Source: JALZHR01 sp036388635
GTDB lineage: Bacteria > Acidobacteriota > Blastocatellia > Pyrinomonadales > Pyrinomonadaceae
DNA: 9,701 nt
Assembly: GCA_036388635.1 (NCBI GenBank)
Contig: DASVRL010000272.1
Coordinates: 1 to 9,701 of the forward strand
Direction of reading: 5' to 3'
Shown here: one piece after another, positions 1 through 6,844 of the stretch
Layout: every line of letters starts with the position of its first letter
How positions within the stretch are numbered: the first letter of the stretch is position 1
The notes under the pieces: model-generated
Database searches by the model: none
Told to the model about the DNA's origin: nothing
Seen by the model: only the letters and a program-made list of their open reading frames with translations
Program-made: the position numbers and the translations under genes

Positions 1-131
1 GAGTTATTCCCCCTTGTGCCTTGGCGTTAAAAATTTCTTTTTCGCGTTTCGCCGGCTGATTTCAGCGATTGCTTTTGACCTTCGGCAAAAAATTGAAGAA
101 ACTTGTAAAAACTTCAATTACACGAAGCGAA

Positions 132-1652
132 ATGAAATTAAAAATTACGATTCAAAACGGTTCGCTGGCGGGAAGAACGGCGGAGTTGGACAACGGATTT
201 CTCACCTTCGGGCGCGATGTCAACTGCAACGTCAAATTTGATGCCAATGAGCGCGTCGTCTCCTCAAAACACGCTTTTATCGAAGCAAAACCCGACGGCT
301 TTTACTTGACCGACAACAACAGCACGAACGGAACCTACGTCAACGGCAACCGAATTCAATTTCACAAATTAAATTCCGCAGACGTTTTGAGTCTCGGCAG
401 AGACGGCGTCGCATTAAAAGTTTACATTGAAGCTCCGCCGGTTCTGCAAAATCAATTTCAGCCGCAGCCGCCGTCGTCCGGTTTTCAAATTCCGCCCGCT
501 TCGACGCCGACCTTTCAAAATCAGGCGGCAGGCTGGCGCGAGTCGGTGACGCGAATCGGCGTGCGCCCGCCTGCCGTTCAACCGGCAAAAAGCCAAACCG
601 GAAAAAAAATCGGCATTGCCGTAACGATTTTCATCGTCGTTTTTTTGTCCTTGATCGTGACGGCGATGATTGCCAGCAGTCTCGGCATCGTCGCCGCTTT
701 TATCGCGGCGGTGGTCGCTTTCGTTCCGGCTTGTATCTATATTTTGCCGCTTATCTGGCTCGACCGCTACGACCCGGAACCGCTCTGGCTGCTGGCGCTG
801 GCATTCGCCTGGGGCGCGCTGGTAGCGGTGATTTTTTCGGCGACGATTAACGACCTGATGGGCGCGTATTTCGGGCGCGATGTCGCCGCCGTCATCTCCG
901 CGCCGGTTTTTGAGGAAGGCTCGAAAGGCTTGGGCTTAATTCTGCTGCTGATTTTCTTTCGCCACGAGTTCGACGACATTCTCGACGGCATCGTTTTCGG
1001 CGGCACTATCGCGCTCGGTTTCGCCACGGTGGAAAACGTGCTTTACTACGGGCGCGGGCTGGTCGAAGGCGGCTTTACGACGCTGGTCATTTTATTTTTC
1101 CTGCGCGGAATTTTGTCGCCTTTCGCTCACGTTACTTTTACGGCGATGACCGGAATCGGCTGCGGCATTGCGCGCGAGTCGCACAACACGCTCGTCCGGA
1201 TATTGCTGCCGGTGCTCGGTTACGGCTGCGCCGTTTTCCTGCACGCCGTTTGGAACGGAATACCGACGCGCTATGGTTTCGAAGGCTTCTGGCTCGGCTA
1301 CCTGTTTTTACAGGTTCCGTTTTTTGCGATTTTCGTCTGTTTTGCGGGTTACATAATGTTTCGCCAGAATAGAATTTTGAAAGAAATGCTGGCGATTGAC
1401 GTGATGCGCGGTTTGATTACGCAGGAGCAGTTCGATACGGCGACTTCCGCCTTTAAAAGCTCCGCCTGGCTTCTGGGCAGCATCGGGACGAATAAATACC
1501 AGGCGCGGAAAAGATTTCTGCGCGCCGTCGGCAAACTCGGTTTGACCTACTGGCACATTCAACGCGCGACCGAGGCGCAGGGACAAACCGCCAGCTTTCA
1601 GCAAAACCCGATTCTGCGCGAAGAAGTTTTAAAATGGCGAGATAAAGTTTAA
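132..1652 (+). CDS. FHA domain fused to PrsW-family intramembrane protease
   Basis: 506 aa from the ATG at 132, which begins directly with the first FHA beta-strand; an in-frame start 63 bases upstream would add an unneeded basic tail. No clear Shine-Dalgarno is visible. Residues 1-100 form an FHA domain (phosphothreonine-peptide binding) with G27-R28, S45..H47 and N66-G67 plus N71-G72 all present. A Pro/Gln-rich linker covers about 100-155. From about 160 there are roughly eight membrane segments with the PrsW signature: D211RYDPEP, E261-E262-x-x-K265, E301-N302, H333 and H371. These acidic and histidine residues are the expected catalytic set of the PrsW/CPBP superfamily. PrsW in Bacillus cleaves an anti-sigma factor; the substrate here is unknown. 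A soluble tail (about 410-506) follows. Inference: FHA recruits a phosphorylated partner, coupling Ser/Thr-kinase signalling to intramembrane proteolysis. The gene is convergent with the micro-protein gene that follows. Confidence 0.9.
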   Translation: MKLKITIQNGSLAGRTAELDNGFLTFGRDVNCNVKFDANERVVSSKHAFIEAKPDGFYLTDNNSTNGTYVNGNRIQFHKLNSADVLSLGRDGVALKVYIEAPPVLQNQFQPQPPSSGFQIPPASTPTFQNQAAGWRESVTRIGVRPPAVQPAKSQTGKKIGIAVTIFIVVFLSLIVTAMIASSLGIVAAFIAAVVAFVPACIYILPLIWLDRYDPEPLWLLALAFAWGALVAVIFSATINDLMGAYFGRDVAAVISAPVFEEGSKGLGLILLLIFFRHEFDDILDGIVFGGTIALGFATVENVLYYGRGLVEGGFTTLVILFFLRGILSPFAHVTFTAMTGIGCGIARESHNTLVRILLPVLGYGCAVFLHAVWNGIPTRYGFEGFWLGYLFLQVPFFAIFVCFAGYIMFRQNRILKEMLAIDVMRGLITQEQFDTATSAFKSSAWLLGSIGTNKYQARKRFLRAVGKLGLTYWHIQRATEAQGQTASFQQNPILREEVLKWRDKV

Positions 1653-1657
1653 TTGAG

Positions 1658-1752
1658 GCAAAACGCAAAATGCACGGTGCAAAATGAAAGAAACTTTAAT
1701 TCTGAATCCTGAATCTTAAATCCTTCCATTTTGCACCGTGCATTTTGCGTTT
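1658..1752. repeat. Long perfect palindrome built of heptamers, between convergent genes
   Basis: Arms 1661-1686 and 1727-1752 are perfectly complementary over 26 bases, with a 40-base loop. The left side reads as consecutive heptamers from 1658 to 1685 (GCAAAAC, GCAAAAT, then GCACGGT, GCAAAAT). The loop continues with the same period (TCTGAAT at 1701, CCTGAAT at 1708, CTTAAAT at 1715), and the right arm stays in that phase. The element starts six bases after the stop of the FHA-PrsW gene and ends nine bases before the stop of the opposing micro-protein. It could act as a bidirectional terminator, but no U-tract follows either arm. Its first 27 bases (1654-1680) match 24 of 27 bases of the other convergent-gap palindrome (7557-7583, opposite strand). 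Confidence 0.85.
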
Positions 1753-1760
1753 CGTATTTT

Positions 1761-1877
1761 CTAACATTTGCCGAGCAGCCAGAAAACCACTAGAAATATA
1801 ATAACCATCGAAAAAATGCCGCCGCCGAATTTCCACGCCGCCGCGCCTGCTATCAATCCTTTTAACGGTCCGTTCAT
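1761..1877 (-). CDS. 38-aa single-pass membrane micro-protein
   Basis: A 38-codon ORF, shorter than usual annotation cut-offs. It starts at an ATG complementary to 1875-1877, eight bases after a strong ribosome binding site, and ends at a TAG complementary to 1761-1763. The N-terminal half is Gly/Ala-rich and basic (MNGPLKGLIAGAAAWK), followed by Gly18-Gly20. A hydrophobic helix covers about residues 21-35, and the protein ends in Gly-Lys-Cys. This composition, the strong SD and the compact fit between hairpin and upstream spacer argue for a real gene. I recall similar 35-45-aa proteins with a Gly-Gly-Gly turn before one helix in other bacteria, but no function is known to me. It is convergent with FHA-PrsW, so any functional link to that protease is speculation. 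Confidence 0.72.
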   Translation of the reverse strand: MNGPLKGLIAGAAAWKFGGGIFSMVIIFLVVFWLLGKC

Positions 1878-1885
1878 ATTTTTAA

Positions 1886-1894
1886 CCTTCCCTT
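1886..1894 (-). promoter_or_regulatory. Strong Shine-Dalgarno of the 38-aa gene
   Basis: On the minus strand this reads AAGGGAAGG, followed by eight A/T-rich bases and the ATG at 1877. Most longer genes in the window lack an SD, so this site is a main argument that the micro-ORF is translated. Confidence 0.7.
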
Positions 1895-2031
1895 GTTCTT
1901 GAATTTAAAAATCGTCTGCATAAAAATAATACAGAAAATTATCGGTAATCACTCATAAGCAAAAGACGTTCCATATAAGCGACGGAAAGCGGCTGACGCA
2001 TAATTTAAAACTAAATATTTTCCGTTATCAG

Positions 2032-2080
2032 CTTTTCGTTTTCGGTTTTCCATTTTCGGTTGTCCATTTCTTGTTTTGCC
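2032..2080. repeat. Degenerate heptamer array upstream of acyl-CoA dehydrogenase
   Basis: Seven consecutive seven-base units: CTTTTCG at 2032, TTTTCGG at 2039, TTTTCCA at 2046, TTTTCGG at 2053, TTGTCCA at 2060, and two weaker units to 2080. The two 14-base halves 2039-2052 and 2053-2066 differ at one base. The array ends 23 bases before the ATG at 2104 and would lie in the leader if transcription starts upstream. The rest of 1895-2031 is AT-rich spacer in which I see no convincing promoter, RNA gene or further ORF. Confidence 0.75.
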
Positions 2081-2103
2081 TGAATCGCTTTAAACTTGAC
2101 TCT

Positions 2104-3246
2104 ATGAACCTGGAATTGAACGAAGAACAGCAGATGGTGCGCGCCAGCGTCCGCGAGTTTGCGCAAAACGAAATCGCCACGCGCGCGCGCGAATATGACG
2201 AGGCGGAAAAGTTTCCGCGCGAGCAGATCGAGGGCTTAGCCGAGCTCGGGCTTTTGGGAATGATTATTCCCGAAGAATACGGCGGCGCCGGTTTCGACAC
2301 GGTTTCCTACGCGCTGGCGCTGGAAGAAATCGCCAAAGCCGACGCTTCGGTCGCCGTCATCGTTTCGGTGACGAACTCGGTTTGCTGTTACCCGATTTTG
2401 AGTTTCGGAACCGAGCCGCAGAAACAAAAATATCTCGTGCCGCTGGCGAAAGGCAAAACGCTCGGCGCGTTTTGTCTGAGCGAGCCGCAAGCCGGTTCGG
2501 ACGCGGCGAATCAAAAAACGCGCGCCGCCGAGAACGGCGATTATTACATTTTAAACGGCACCAAATCGTGGGTGACGAACGGCGGCATCGCGGGCGTTTA
2601 TCTCGTGATGGCGGTCACGGGCGAGCGTGACGGCAGAAAGGAAATCACCGCGTTTTTAGTTGACGGCGACGCGGAAGGCTTAAAGGTTTCGTCGGTGGAA
2701 CACAAGCTCGGTCAACGCGCTTCGCAGACGACCGAGATGAGCTTCACGGACGTGAAAGTTCCGAAGGAAAACGTTCTCGGCGGCGTCGGCAACGGGCTGA
2801 AAGTCGCTTTCGGCTCGCTCGATAACGGTCGCATCGGCATCGCTGCTTTGTCGGTCGGCATCGCCCAAGCCGCGCTGGAAGAATCCGCCGGATACGCCAA
2901 AGACCGCACCGCTTTCGGTCAACCGATCGCCGAATTTCAGGCGATCCAGCACAAGCTCGCCGATATGCACACCGAAACGGAAGCCGCGCGTTTATTGACC
3001 CTGCGCGCCGCCGCTTTGAAAGATGCCGGCGCGCGAAACGTCGGCGTTTTCAGCTCGATGGCAAAGCTTTTCGCTTCGGAAAACGCCAACAAAGTCTGCG
3101 CCGAAGCCATCCAGATTCACGGCGGCAACGGTTATTCGCGCCATTACAACGTCGAAAAATATTACCGCGACGCGCGCATCACGACGATTTACGAAGGCAC
3201 GAGCGAGATTCAGCGCATCGTGATTTCGAGAGGAATTCTGAAGTAA
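2104..3246 (+). CDS. Acyl-CoA dehydrogenase (short/branched-chain type)
   Basis: 380 aa, the standard length of a homotetrameric FAD-dependent acyl-CoA dehydrogenase, which oxidises acyl-CoA to trans-2-enoyl-CoA and passes electrons to electron-transfer flavoprotein. The first family signature (CLSEPQAGSD) is at about residues 124-133. The second covers about 337-372 and includes QIHGGNGYSR and YEGTSEIQR. Glu364 in YEGTSE is at the catalytic-base position of butyryl/short-chain enzymes. The FAD-binding RTAFGQP segment is at 268-274. The ATG at 2104 is preferred over a TTG 33 bases upstream because the protein then begins with the usual N-terminal helix (LNEEQQMVR). No SD is seen. There is no ETF or thiolase gene beside it, so the exact substrate (straight or branched, C4-C8) cannot be read from context. 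Confidence 0.95.
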   Translation: MNLELNEEQQMVRASVREFAQNEIATRAREYDEAEKFPREQIEGLAELGLLGMIIPEEYGGAGFDTVSYALALEEIAKADASVAVIVSVTNSVCCYPILSFGTEPQKQKYLVPLAKGKTLGAFCLSEPQAGSDAANQKTRAAENGDYYILNGTKSWVTNGGIAGVYLVMAVTGERDGRKEITAFLVDGDAEGLKVSSVEHKLGQRASQTTEMSFTDVKVPKENVLGGVGNGLKVAFGSLDNGRIGIAALSVGIAQAALEESAGYAKDRTAFGQPIAEFQAIQHKLADMHTETEAARLLTLRAAALKDAGARNVGVFSSMAKLFASENANKVCAEAIQIHGGNGYSRHYNVEKYYRDARITTIYEGTSEIQRIVISRGILK

Positions 3247-3257
3247 CCGGAAATTTC

Positions 3258-3286
3258 TTGCCTTTCGGGCTGGCGTAAAAGATAAT
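3258..3286 (+). promoter_or_regulatory. Putative sigma70-type promoter for the 197-aa gene
   Basis: TTGCCT (3258-3263) and GATAAT (3281-3286) are separated by 17 bases, matching 4/6 and 5/6 of the sigma70 consensus. Transcription would start near 3293, giving a leader of about 20 bases before the ATG at 3312. The promoter begins 12 bases after the acyl-CoA dehydrogenase stop, so the downstream gene probably has its own start. Confidence 0.5.
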
Positions 3287-3311
3287 CTGTTTTGAATTCG
3301 CGCCTTGGTTT

Positions 3312-3905
3312 ATGAAGAAATTATTAACGCGTTTTTTAATTGGAATTTTGTCGTTTTGTTTCGGGTATTCAGCCGCGGGCTATTATTTGTTAACGACGGA
3401 ATTTGACGCGGTAAAGGACAAAGTCCAGTTTTTGCCGCCGTTTATGAGCGGTCGGCGGCAACTTCCGCCGTTTTCCCAAAACGAAGAAATCGGTATTTAC
3501 TTTAAAGAGTTTATTCAGACGAAAGAAGGCTTGACAGCTGCTTTTGAAGCGGTAAACCGGAGCAATAAAATCGCCTACTATTACGCTTATCCGACCGACG
3601 CGAGAGGCTTGATTGAAACGGAAGCTTTCTATCAAATCGACGGCGTCGAGCAAAATAACTTTTTTTGCGGAGACGCGCTGAAAACGTTTCGACTGCAACC
3701 CGGCGAAAGCGTCGTTTTTGATGTTTATGCCGAAAATCTGAAATATTATTTTCGCGATGAAGGAAATAACCGGATAGGTTTTGATTTTTCCGTCGGCAAA
3801 AAGAAAAATTACAAATTATACTGGAGCGAAAATCTATACCTTCCGCCGGAAATCAAAACGCATCTTTCGATTGAAGCCGGAGAAAGAGAGAAATTAAAAA
3901 AATAG
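3312..3905 (+). CDS. Hypothetical membrane-anchored or secreted protein, 197 aa
   Basis: I do not recognise a family. The N-terminus has two lysines and a hydrophobic stretch (about residues 5-27, LLTRFLIGILSFCFGYSAAG), fitting a signal anchor or signal peptide, so the rest (about 28-197) is likely extracytoplasmic. Cys16 is not in a good lipobox, because a Phe precedes it. The body is rich in Tyr and Phe with alternating polar and aromatic residues (for example IAYYYAYPTDARG near 88-100 and LKYYFRDEGNNRIGFDFSVG near 144-163), suggesting a beta-sandwich-like fold. A lone Cys119 sits in NNFFCGD. The C-terminus is Lys/Glu-rich. No SD precedes the ATG. The stop codon's last base is the first base of the terminator hairpin. 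No functional clue comes from the neighbours. Confidence 0.8.
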   Translation: MKKLLTRFLIGILSFCFGYSAAGYYLLTTEFDAVKDKVQFLPPFMSGRRQLPPFSQNEEIGIYFKEFIQTKEGLTAAFEAVNRSNKIAYYYAYPTDARGLIETEAFYQIDGVEQNNFFCGDALKTFRLQPGESVVFDVYAENLKYYFRDEGNNRIGFDFSVGKKKNYKLYWSENLYLPPEIKTHLSIEAGEREKLKK

Positions 3906-3938
3906 AAAAAGGCGACGCTTGCCAGCGTCGCCTTTTTC
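3905..3938. terminator. Bidirectional rho-independent terminator
   Basis: A 15-base perfect stem (3905-3919 paired with 3924-3938) around a 4-base loop. The core is GC-rich (GGCGACGCT / AGCGTCGCC), flanked by an A-run on the left and a T-run on the right, so both strands give a stem followed by U residues. It sits between the convergent 197-aa gene and proS and suits both. Confidence 0.93.
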
Positions 3939-3940
3939 CT

Positions 3941-3979
3941 TTAATAAGCATGCGAAAATTAATAAGCGCGTGCGAAAAT
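3941..3979 (-). repeat. Tandem duplication of the proS 3' end including its stop codon
   Basis: The last 21 bases of proS (complement of 3959-3979, encoding the end of the conserved C-terminal FARAY and the stop) are followed by an 18-19-base near-copy (complement of 3941-3959) that again ends in CTTATTAA. The copies differ by two missing bases and one or two substitutions. The second copy lies after the true stop, so the protein is unaffected. Confidence 0.75.
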
Positions 3980-5431
3980 GACTCGCTTATTCGACGGTTT
4001 GCCCGAATAGACGCACGCGCCCGCTTCTTCGGGCGCGTCGAGCGGGATGCAGCGAATCGTCGCTTTGGTTTCCTGCTTGATTTTTTCCTCGGTTTCGGCG
4101 GTGCCGTCCCAATGCGCCGATATAAAGCCGCCTTTTTCGATTTGCGTTTGGAAATCTTCCCAAGTATCGACGCGAAATGTGTTTTGCTCGCGGAAATTCA
4201 AGGCTTTTTGATAAATATTCGCTTGAATTTCATCTAAAAGATTCGCCGCATAATCGGCAATTCCTTCCAATGAACGCGATTCTTTGGTCAGCGTATCGCG
4301 CCGGGCGACCTCGATGGTGCCGTTTTCCAAATCCCGCAAGCCGATGCCGAGACGGATGGGCACGCCGCGCAATTCGTATTCGGCAAATTTCCAGCCGGAG
4401 CGCTGTTTGTCGTCATCGTCGTATTTAACGGAAATTCCTTTGGCTTTCAGTTCTTCAAAAATCGGATTAACCCGCTCGGAAATCCGAGCCAAATCTTCTT
4501 CCGATTTATAAATCGGCACGATCACGACCTGAACGGGCGCGAGCTTGGGCGGCAAAACCAAACCGTTGTCGTCGGAATGCGCCATAATCAGAGCGCCCAT
4601 CAGACGCGTCGAAACGCCCCACGAAGTCGCCCACGCGTATTCCAGTTTGCCTTCCTTGTTCGTGAATTGAACGTCGAAAGAGCGCGCGAAATTTTGTCCC
4701 AGAAAGTGCGACGTTCCGGCTTGCAGGGCTTTGCCGTCCTGCATCAAGCCTTCGATACAGTAGGTTTCGACCGCGCCGGCAAATCTTTCGCCCGGCGTTT
4801 TTAATCCTTTCAGAACGGGTAAAGCCATCCATTCTTCGGCAAAGGTCGCGTAAACGCCGAGCATCTTTTCGCTTTCTTCGATTGCCTCGGCTTCGGTCGC
4901 GTGCGCCGTGTGTCCTTCCTGCCATAAGAATTCCGCCGTTCTTAAGAAAATGCGCGTCCGCATTTCCCAGCGCACGACGTTTGCCCATTGATTGATGAGC
5001 AGCGGCAAATCGCGCCACGATTGAATCCAGCCTTTATAAGCGTTCCAGATAACGGCTTCCGAGGTCGGTCGAATAATAAGTTCTTCTTCCAGTTTGGCGT
5101 TCGGGTCGACGATTAAGCCTTTGCCGTCCGGGTTATTTTTCAGCCGGTAATGCGTCACGACGGCGCATTCTTTGGCAAAGCCTTCGGCGTGTTCTTCTTC
5201 TTTTTCCAGAAAAGATTTCGGGACGAAAAGCGGGAAATAGGCGTTTTGATGCCCGGTCGCCTTGAACATATCGTCGAGCGCGCGCTGCATTTTTTCCCAA
5301 ATCGCGTAGCCGTAAGGTTTGATCACCATACAGCCGCGCACGGCGGAATTTTCCGCCAAGTCGGCGCGCTTGACGATTTCGTTATACCATTCCGAGTAAT
5401 TTTCGCTGCGTTTCGGTAAACCTTTGCTCAT
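3959..5431 (-). CDS. proS: Prolyl-tRNA synthetase, archaeal/eukaryal-like (no INS editing domain)
   Basis: 490 aa class IIa synthetase that charges tRNA-Pro with proline in the cytoplasm. Motif 1 lies around residues 40-75. The RPTSE proline/ATP-site segment is at 121-125, motif 2 (RTAEFLWQEGHTAH) at 164-177, and motif 3 (SWGVSTRLMGALIMAH) at 270-285. An anticodon-binding domain follows (about 300-400), then a C-terminal domain ending in FARAY. There is no roughly 180-residue insertion between motifs 2 and 3, so this is the Thermus/archaeal type, not the E. coli type. The C-terminal domain keeps Cys461 and Cys473; the four-cysteine zinc site of some relatives is not seen. In the Thermus enzyme, as I recall, the C-terminal Tyr folds towards the active site, which fits the conserved terminal Tyr490. 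The ATG at 5431 follows a heptamer array and lacks an SD. Confidence 0.96.
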   Translation of the reverse strand: MSKGLPKRSENYSEWYNEIVKRADLAENSAVRGCMVIKPYGYAIWEKMQRALDDMFKATGHQNAYFPLFVPKSFLEKEEEHAEGFAKECAVVTHYRLKNNPDGKGLIVDPNAKLEEELIIRPTSEAVIWNAYKGWIQSWRDLPLLINQWANVVRWEMRTRIFLRTAEFLWQEGHTAHATEAEAIEESEKMLGVYATFAEEWMALPVLKGLKTPGERFAGAVETYCIEGLMQDGKALQAGTSHFLGQNFARSFDVQFTNKEGKLEYAWATSWGVSTRLMGALIMAHSDDNGLVLPPKLAPVQVVIVPIYKSEEDLARISERVNPIFEELKAKGISVKYDDDDKQRSGWKFAEYELRGVPIRLGIGLRDLENGTIEVARRDTLTKESRSLEGIADYAANLLDEIQANIYQKALNFREQNTFRVDTWEDFQTQIEKGGFISAHWDGTAETEEKIKQETKATIRCIPLDAPEEAGACVYSGKPSNKRVIFARAY

Positions 5432-5432
5432 A

Positions 5433-5474
5433 AATTAGCGGTAATCGGTCGGCTATCGGCTTTTAGCCTTTAGC
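5433..5474 (-). repeat. Heptamer array in the proS leader, ending one base before the start
   Basis: Read on the minus strand, six contiguous seven-base units run to within one base of the proS ATG: GCTAAAG (5468-5474), GCTAAAA (5461-5467), GCCGATA (5454-5460), GCCGACC (5447-5453), GATTACC (5440-5446) and GCTAATT (5433-5439). It occupies the place where an SD would be expected. Confidence 0.75.
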
Positions 5475-5499
5475 TTTTTGTATTTCAAGTAAAGGAAAA

Positions 5500-5528
5500 A
5501 TGATAAAGCAAAATAGAGAAACAGACAA
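5500..5528 (-). promoter_or_regulatory. Putative sigma70-type proS promoter
   Basis: On the minus strand TTGTCT (complement of 5523-5528) and TATCAT (complement of 5500-5505) are spaced by 17 bases, matching 4/6 and 5/6 of consensus. The predicted start near 5493 gives a leader of about 60 bases that contains the heptamer array. Confidence 0.5.
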
Positions 5529-5579
5529 TTTGACGTTTAAAATTAATTGAAATTGTCCGCCACGCAAGTGTCGTTTGTG

Positions 5580-5585
5580 TATAAT
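5580..5585 (+). promoter_or_regulatory. Putative -10 box of proline dehydrogenase
   Basis: A perfect TATAAT preceded by TGTG. The position 17 bases upstream has no recognisable -35; the nearest candidate, TTGTCC at 5553-5558, is 21 bases away, which could mean an activator-dependent promoter. Transcription would begin near 5592, leaving a leader of about 70 bases. The site is back-to-back with the proS promoter. Confidence 0.35.
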
Positions 5586-5621
5586 TCAAATAGTAAAGAA
5601 TTTTTGAGGATAAAGAAGAAC

Positions 5622-5662
5622 GCAAAAAGCCGACGGCTGGCGCTGATTGCTAAAAGCTGATT
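5622..5662 (+). repeat. Heptamer array directly abutting the proline dehydrogenase start codon
   Basis: Units GCAAAAA (5622), GCCGACG (5629), a six-base GCTGGC (5636), GCTGATT (5642), GCTAAAA (5649) and GCTGATT (5656-5662); the next base is the A of the ATG. It mirrors the array before proS in both sequence style and position. Confidence 0.78.
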
Positions 5663-6844
5663 ATGAGCGATTCCGAATTGAATTTTCAGGACACGAAAAC
5701 CGCTTTTGCCGATAAATCGGACGCGGAACTCAGGGAAAAACATCGTCTTTTTAAAATGATGAACTCGCCTTTTCTGACCGAGTTCGGCACCGGCGCGGCG
5801 CAGATGGCTCTGCGGCTCGGTCTGCCGGTCAAAGGCTTGATAAAAAGCACGGTTTTCAAACAATTCTGCGGCGGCGAAACGATTGAGGAATGCCAGCCGA
5901 CGATTGATAAACTGGGCGAATCGAACATCGGCGCGATTCTCGATTATTCCATCGAAGGCAAATCCGAAGAAGCGGTTTTCGACAGCACGAAAAACGAAAT
6001 TTACCGCACCGTAACGCGCGCTAAAGAAGACGAAGCCATTCCTTTCGCCGTTTTTAAGGTGACGGGCTTGGCGCGCGTCGAGCTGCTGGAAAAAGTCGGC
6101 TCGGACAAAGAATTATTCGTCGGCGAACAGGAGGAATGGGATAAGGCAAAGGCGCGCGTCGAAGAAATCTGCGCATATGCGCATTCGCTTGAACAGCCGG
6201 TTTTTATCGACGCCGAAGAATCCTGGATTCAGGACGCGATTGACGCGCTGGCGACGGAAATGATGGAGAAATACAACCGGGAAAAGCCGATAATTTACAA
6301 CACGATTCAGCTTTACCGCCACGACCGTCTGGAATTTTTGAAACAATCGCACGCAAAAGCCGGAAAAGACGGTTACATTTTCGCCGTCAAGCTGGTGCGC
6401 GGCGCGTATATGGAAAAAGAACGCGAGCGCGCCGTCGAGATGAATTACCCGTCGCCGATACAGCCCGATAAGGAAGCGACCGACCGCGATTTTAACGCCG
6501 CGCTGGAATATTGTATCGAGAACGTCAAAGAGATTGCTTTCGTCGCCGGCACGCACAACGAAAAAAGCGTCCAGTATTTAACTCAATTAATGCACCGGCA
6601 CAACGTCGAACCGGCTGATCCGCACGTCAATTTCTCGCAGCTTTACGGGATGAGCGACAACCTTTCCTACATTCTGGCGAAAAACGGTTACTGCGTTTCG
6701 AAATACGTGCCTTACGGTCCGGTCAAAGATACGATTCCGTACCTGATTCGGCGCGCGCAGGAAAATACGTCGGTCGTCGGTCAGATGAGCCGCGAGCTTG
6801 ACTTGATTAGCCGTGAATTGAAACGTCGAAAGGTCGAGCATTGA
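5663..6844 (+). CDS. Proline dehydrogenase (FAD-dependent, monofunctional)
   Basis: 393 aa, first enzyme of proline catabolism: oxidises L-proline to pyrroline-5-carboxylate, passing electrons via FAD to the quinone pool. The (beta/alpha)8 barrel motifs are in order: LDYSIEG (D94), DAEESW (D183), YNTIQLYRHD, KLVRGAYMEKER (K243, R246), GTHNEKS, YGMSDNLSY and YVPYGP. RRAQENT near the C-terminus supplies R363 and R364, which normally bind the proline carboxylate, and E367. The N-terminal extension (DTKTAFADKSDAELREKHRLF) and length resemble the Bacteroidetes/eukaryotic PRODH group, not the compact Thermus enzyme. There is no fused P5C dehydrogenase, so this is not PutA, and no P5C dehydrogenase gene is visible here. 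The ATG at 5663 is fixed by an in-frame TAA at 5651. Divergent proS upstream links it to proline metabolism on both sides. Confidence 0.95.
   Translation: MSDSELNFQDTKTAFADKSDAELREKHRLFKMMNSPFLTEFGTGAAQMALRLGLPVKGLIKSTVFKQFCGGETIEECQPTIDKLGESNIGAILDYSIEGKSEEAVFDSTKNEIYRTVTRAKEDEAIPFAVFKVTGLARVELLEKVGSDKELFVGEQEEWDKAKARVEEICAYAHSLEQPVFIDAEESWIQDAIDALATEMMEKYNREKPIIYNTIQLYRHDRLEFLKQSHAKAGKDGYIFAVKLVRGAYMEKERERAVEMNYPSPIQPDKEATDRDFNAALEYCIENVKEIAFVAGTHNEKSVQYLTQLMHRHNVEPADPHVNFSQLYGMSDNLSYILAKNGYCVSKYVPYGPVKDTIPYLIRRAQENTSVVGQMSRELDLISRELKRRKVEH

Noticed and set aside
14..241. 75-codon plus-strand ORF at the left edge
   Set aside because: It overlaps the FHA coding region in another frame, shows no SD or domain, and its tail is a frame-shifted reading of the FHA domain.
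1654..1752. Palindrome as an insertion sequence end or MITE
   Set aside because: No transposase, no target-site duplication and no long internal sequence are seen; the heptamer structure explains it better, though a MITE-like origin is not excluded.
3312..3380. Lipoprotein signal around Cys16 of the 197-aa protein
   Set aside because: The residue before Cys is Phe, not the small residue a lipobox needs, and hydrophobicity continues past the Cys.
4506..5018. 170-codon minus-strand ORF inside proS
   Set aside because: It is an Arg/Gly-rich shadow of proS in another frame; proS has all synthetase motifs.
6113..6556. 147-codon minus-strand ORF inside proline dehydrogenase
   Set aside because: Antisense shadow of a well-supported gene, with no SD and no recognisable motif.
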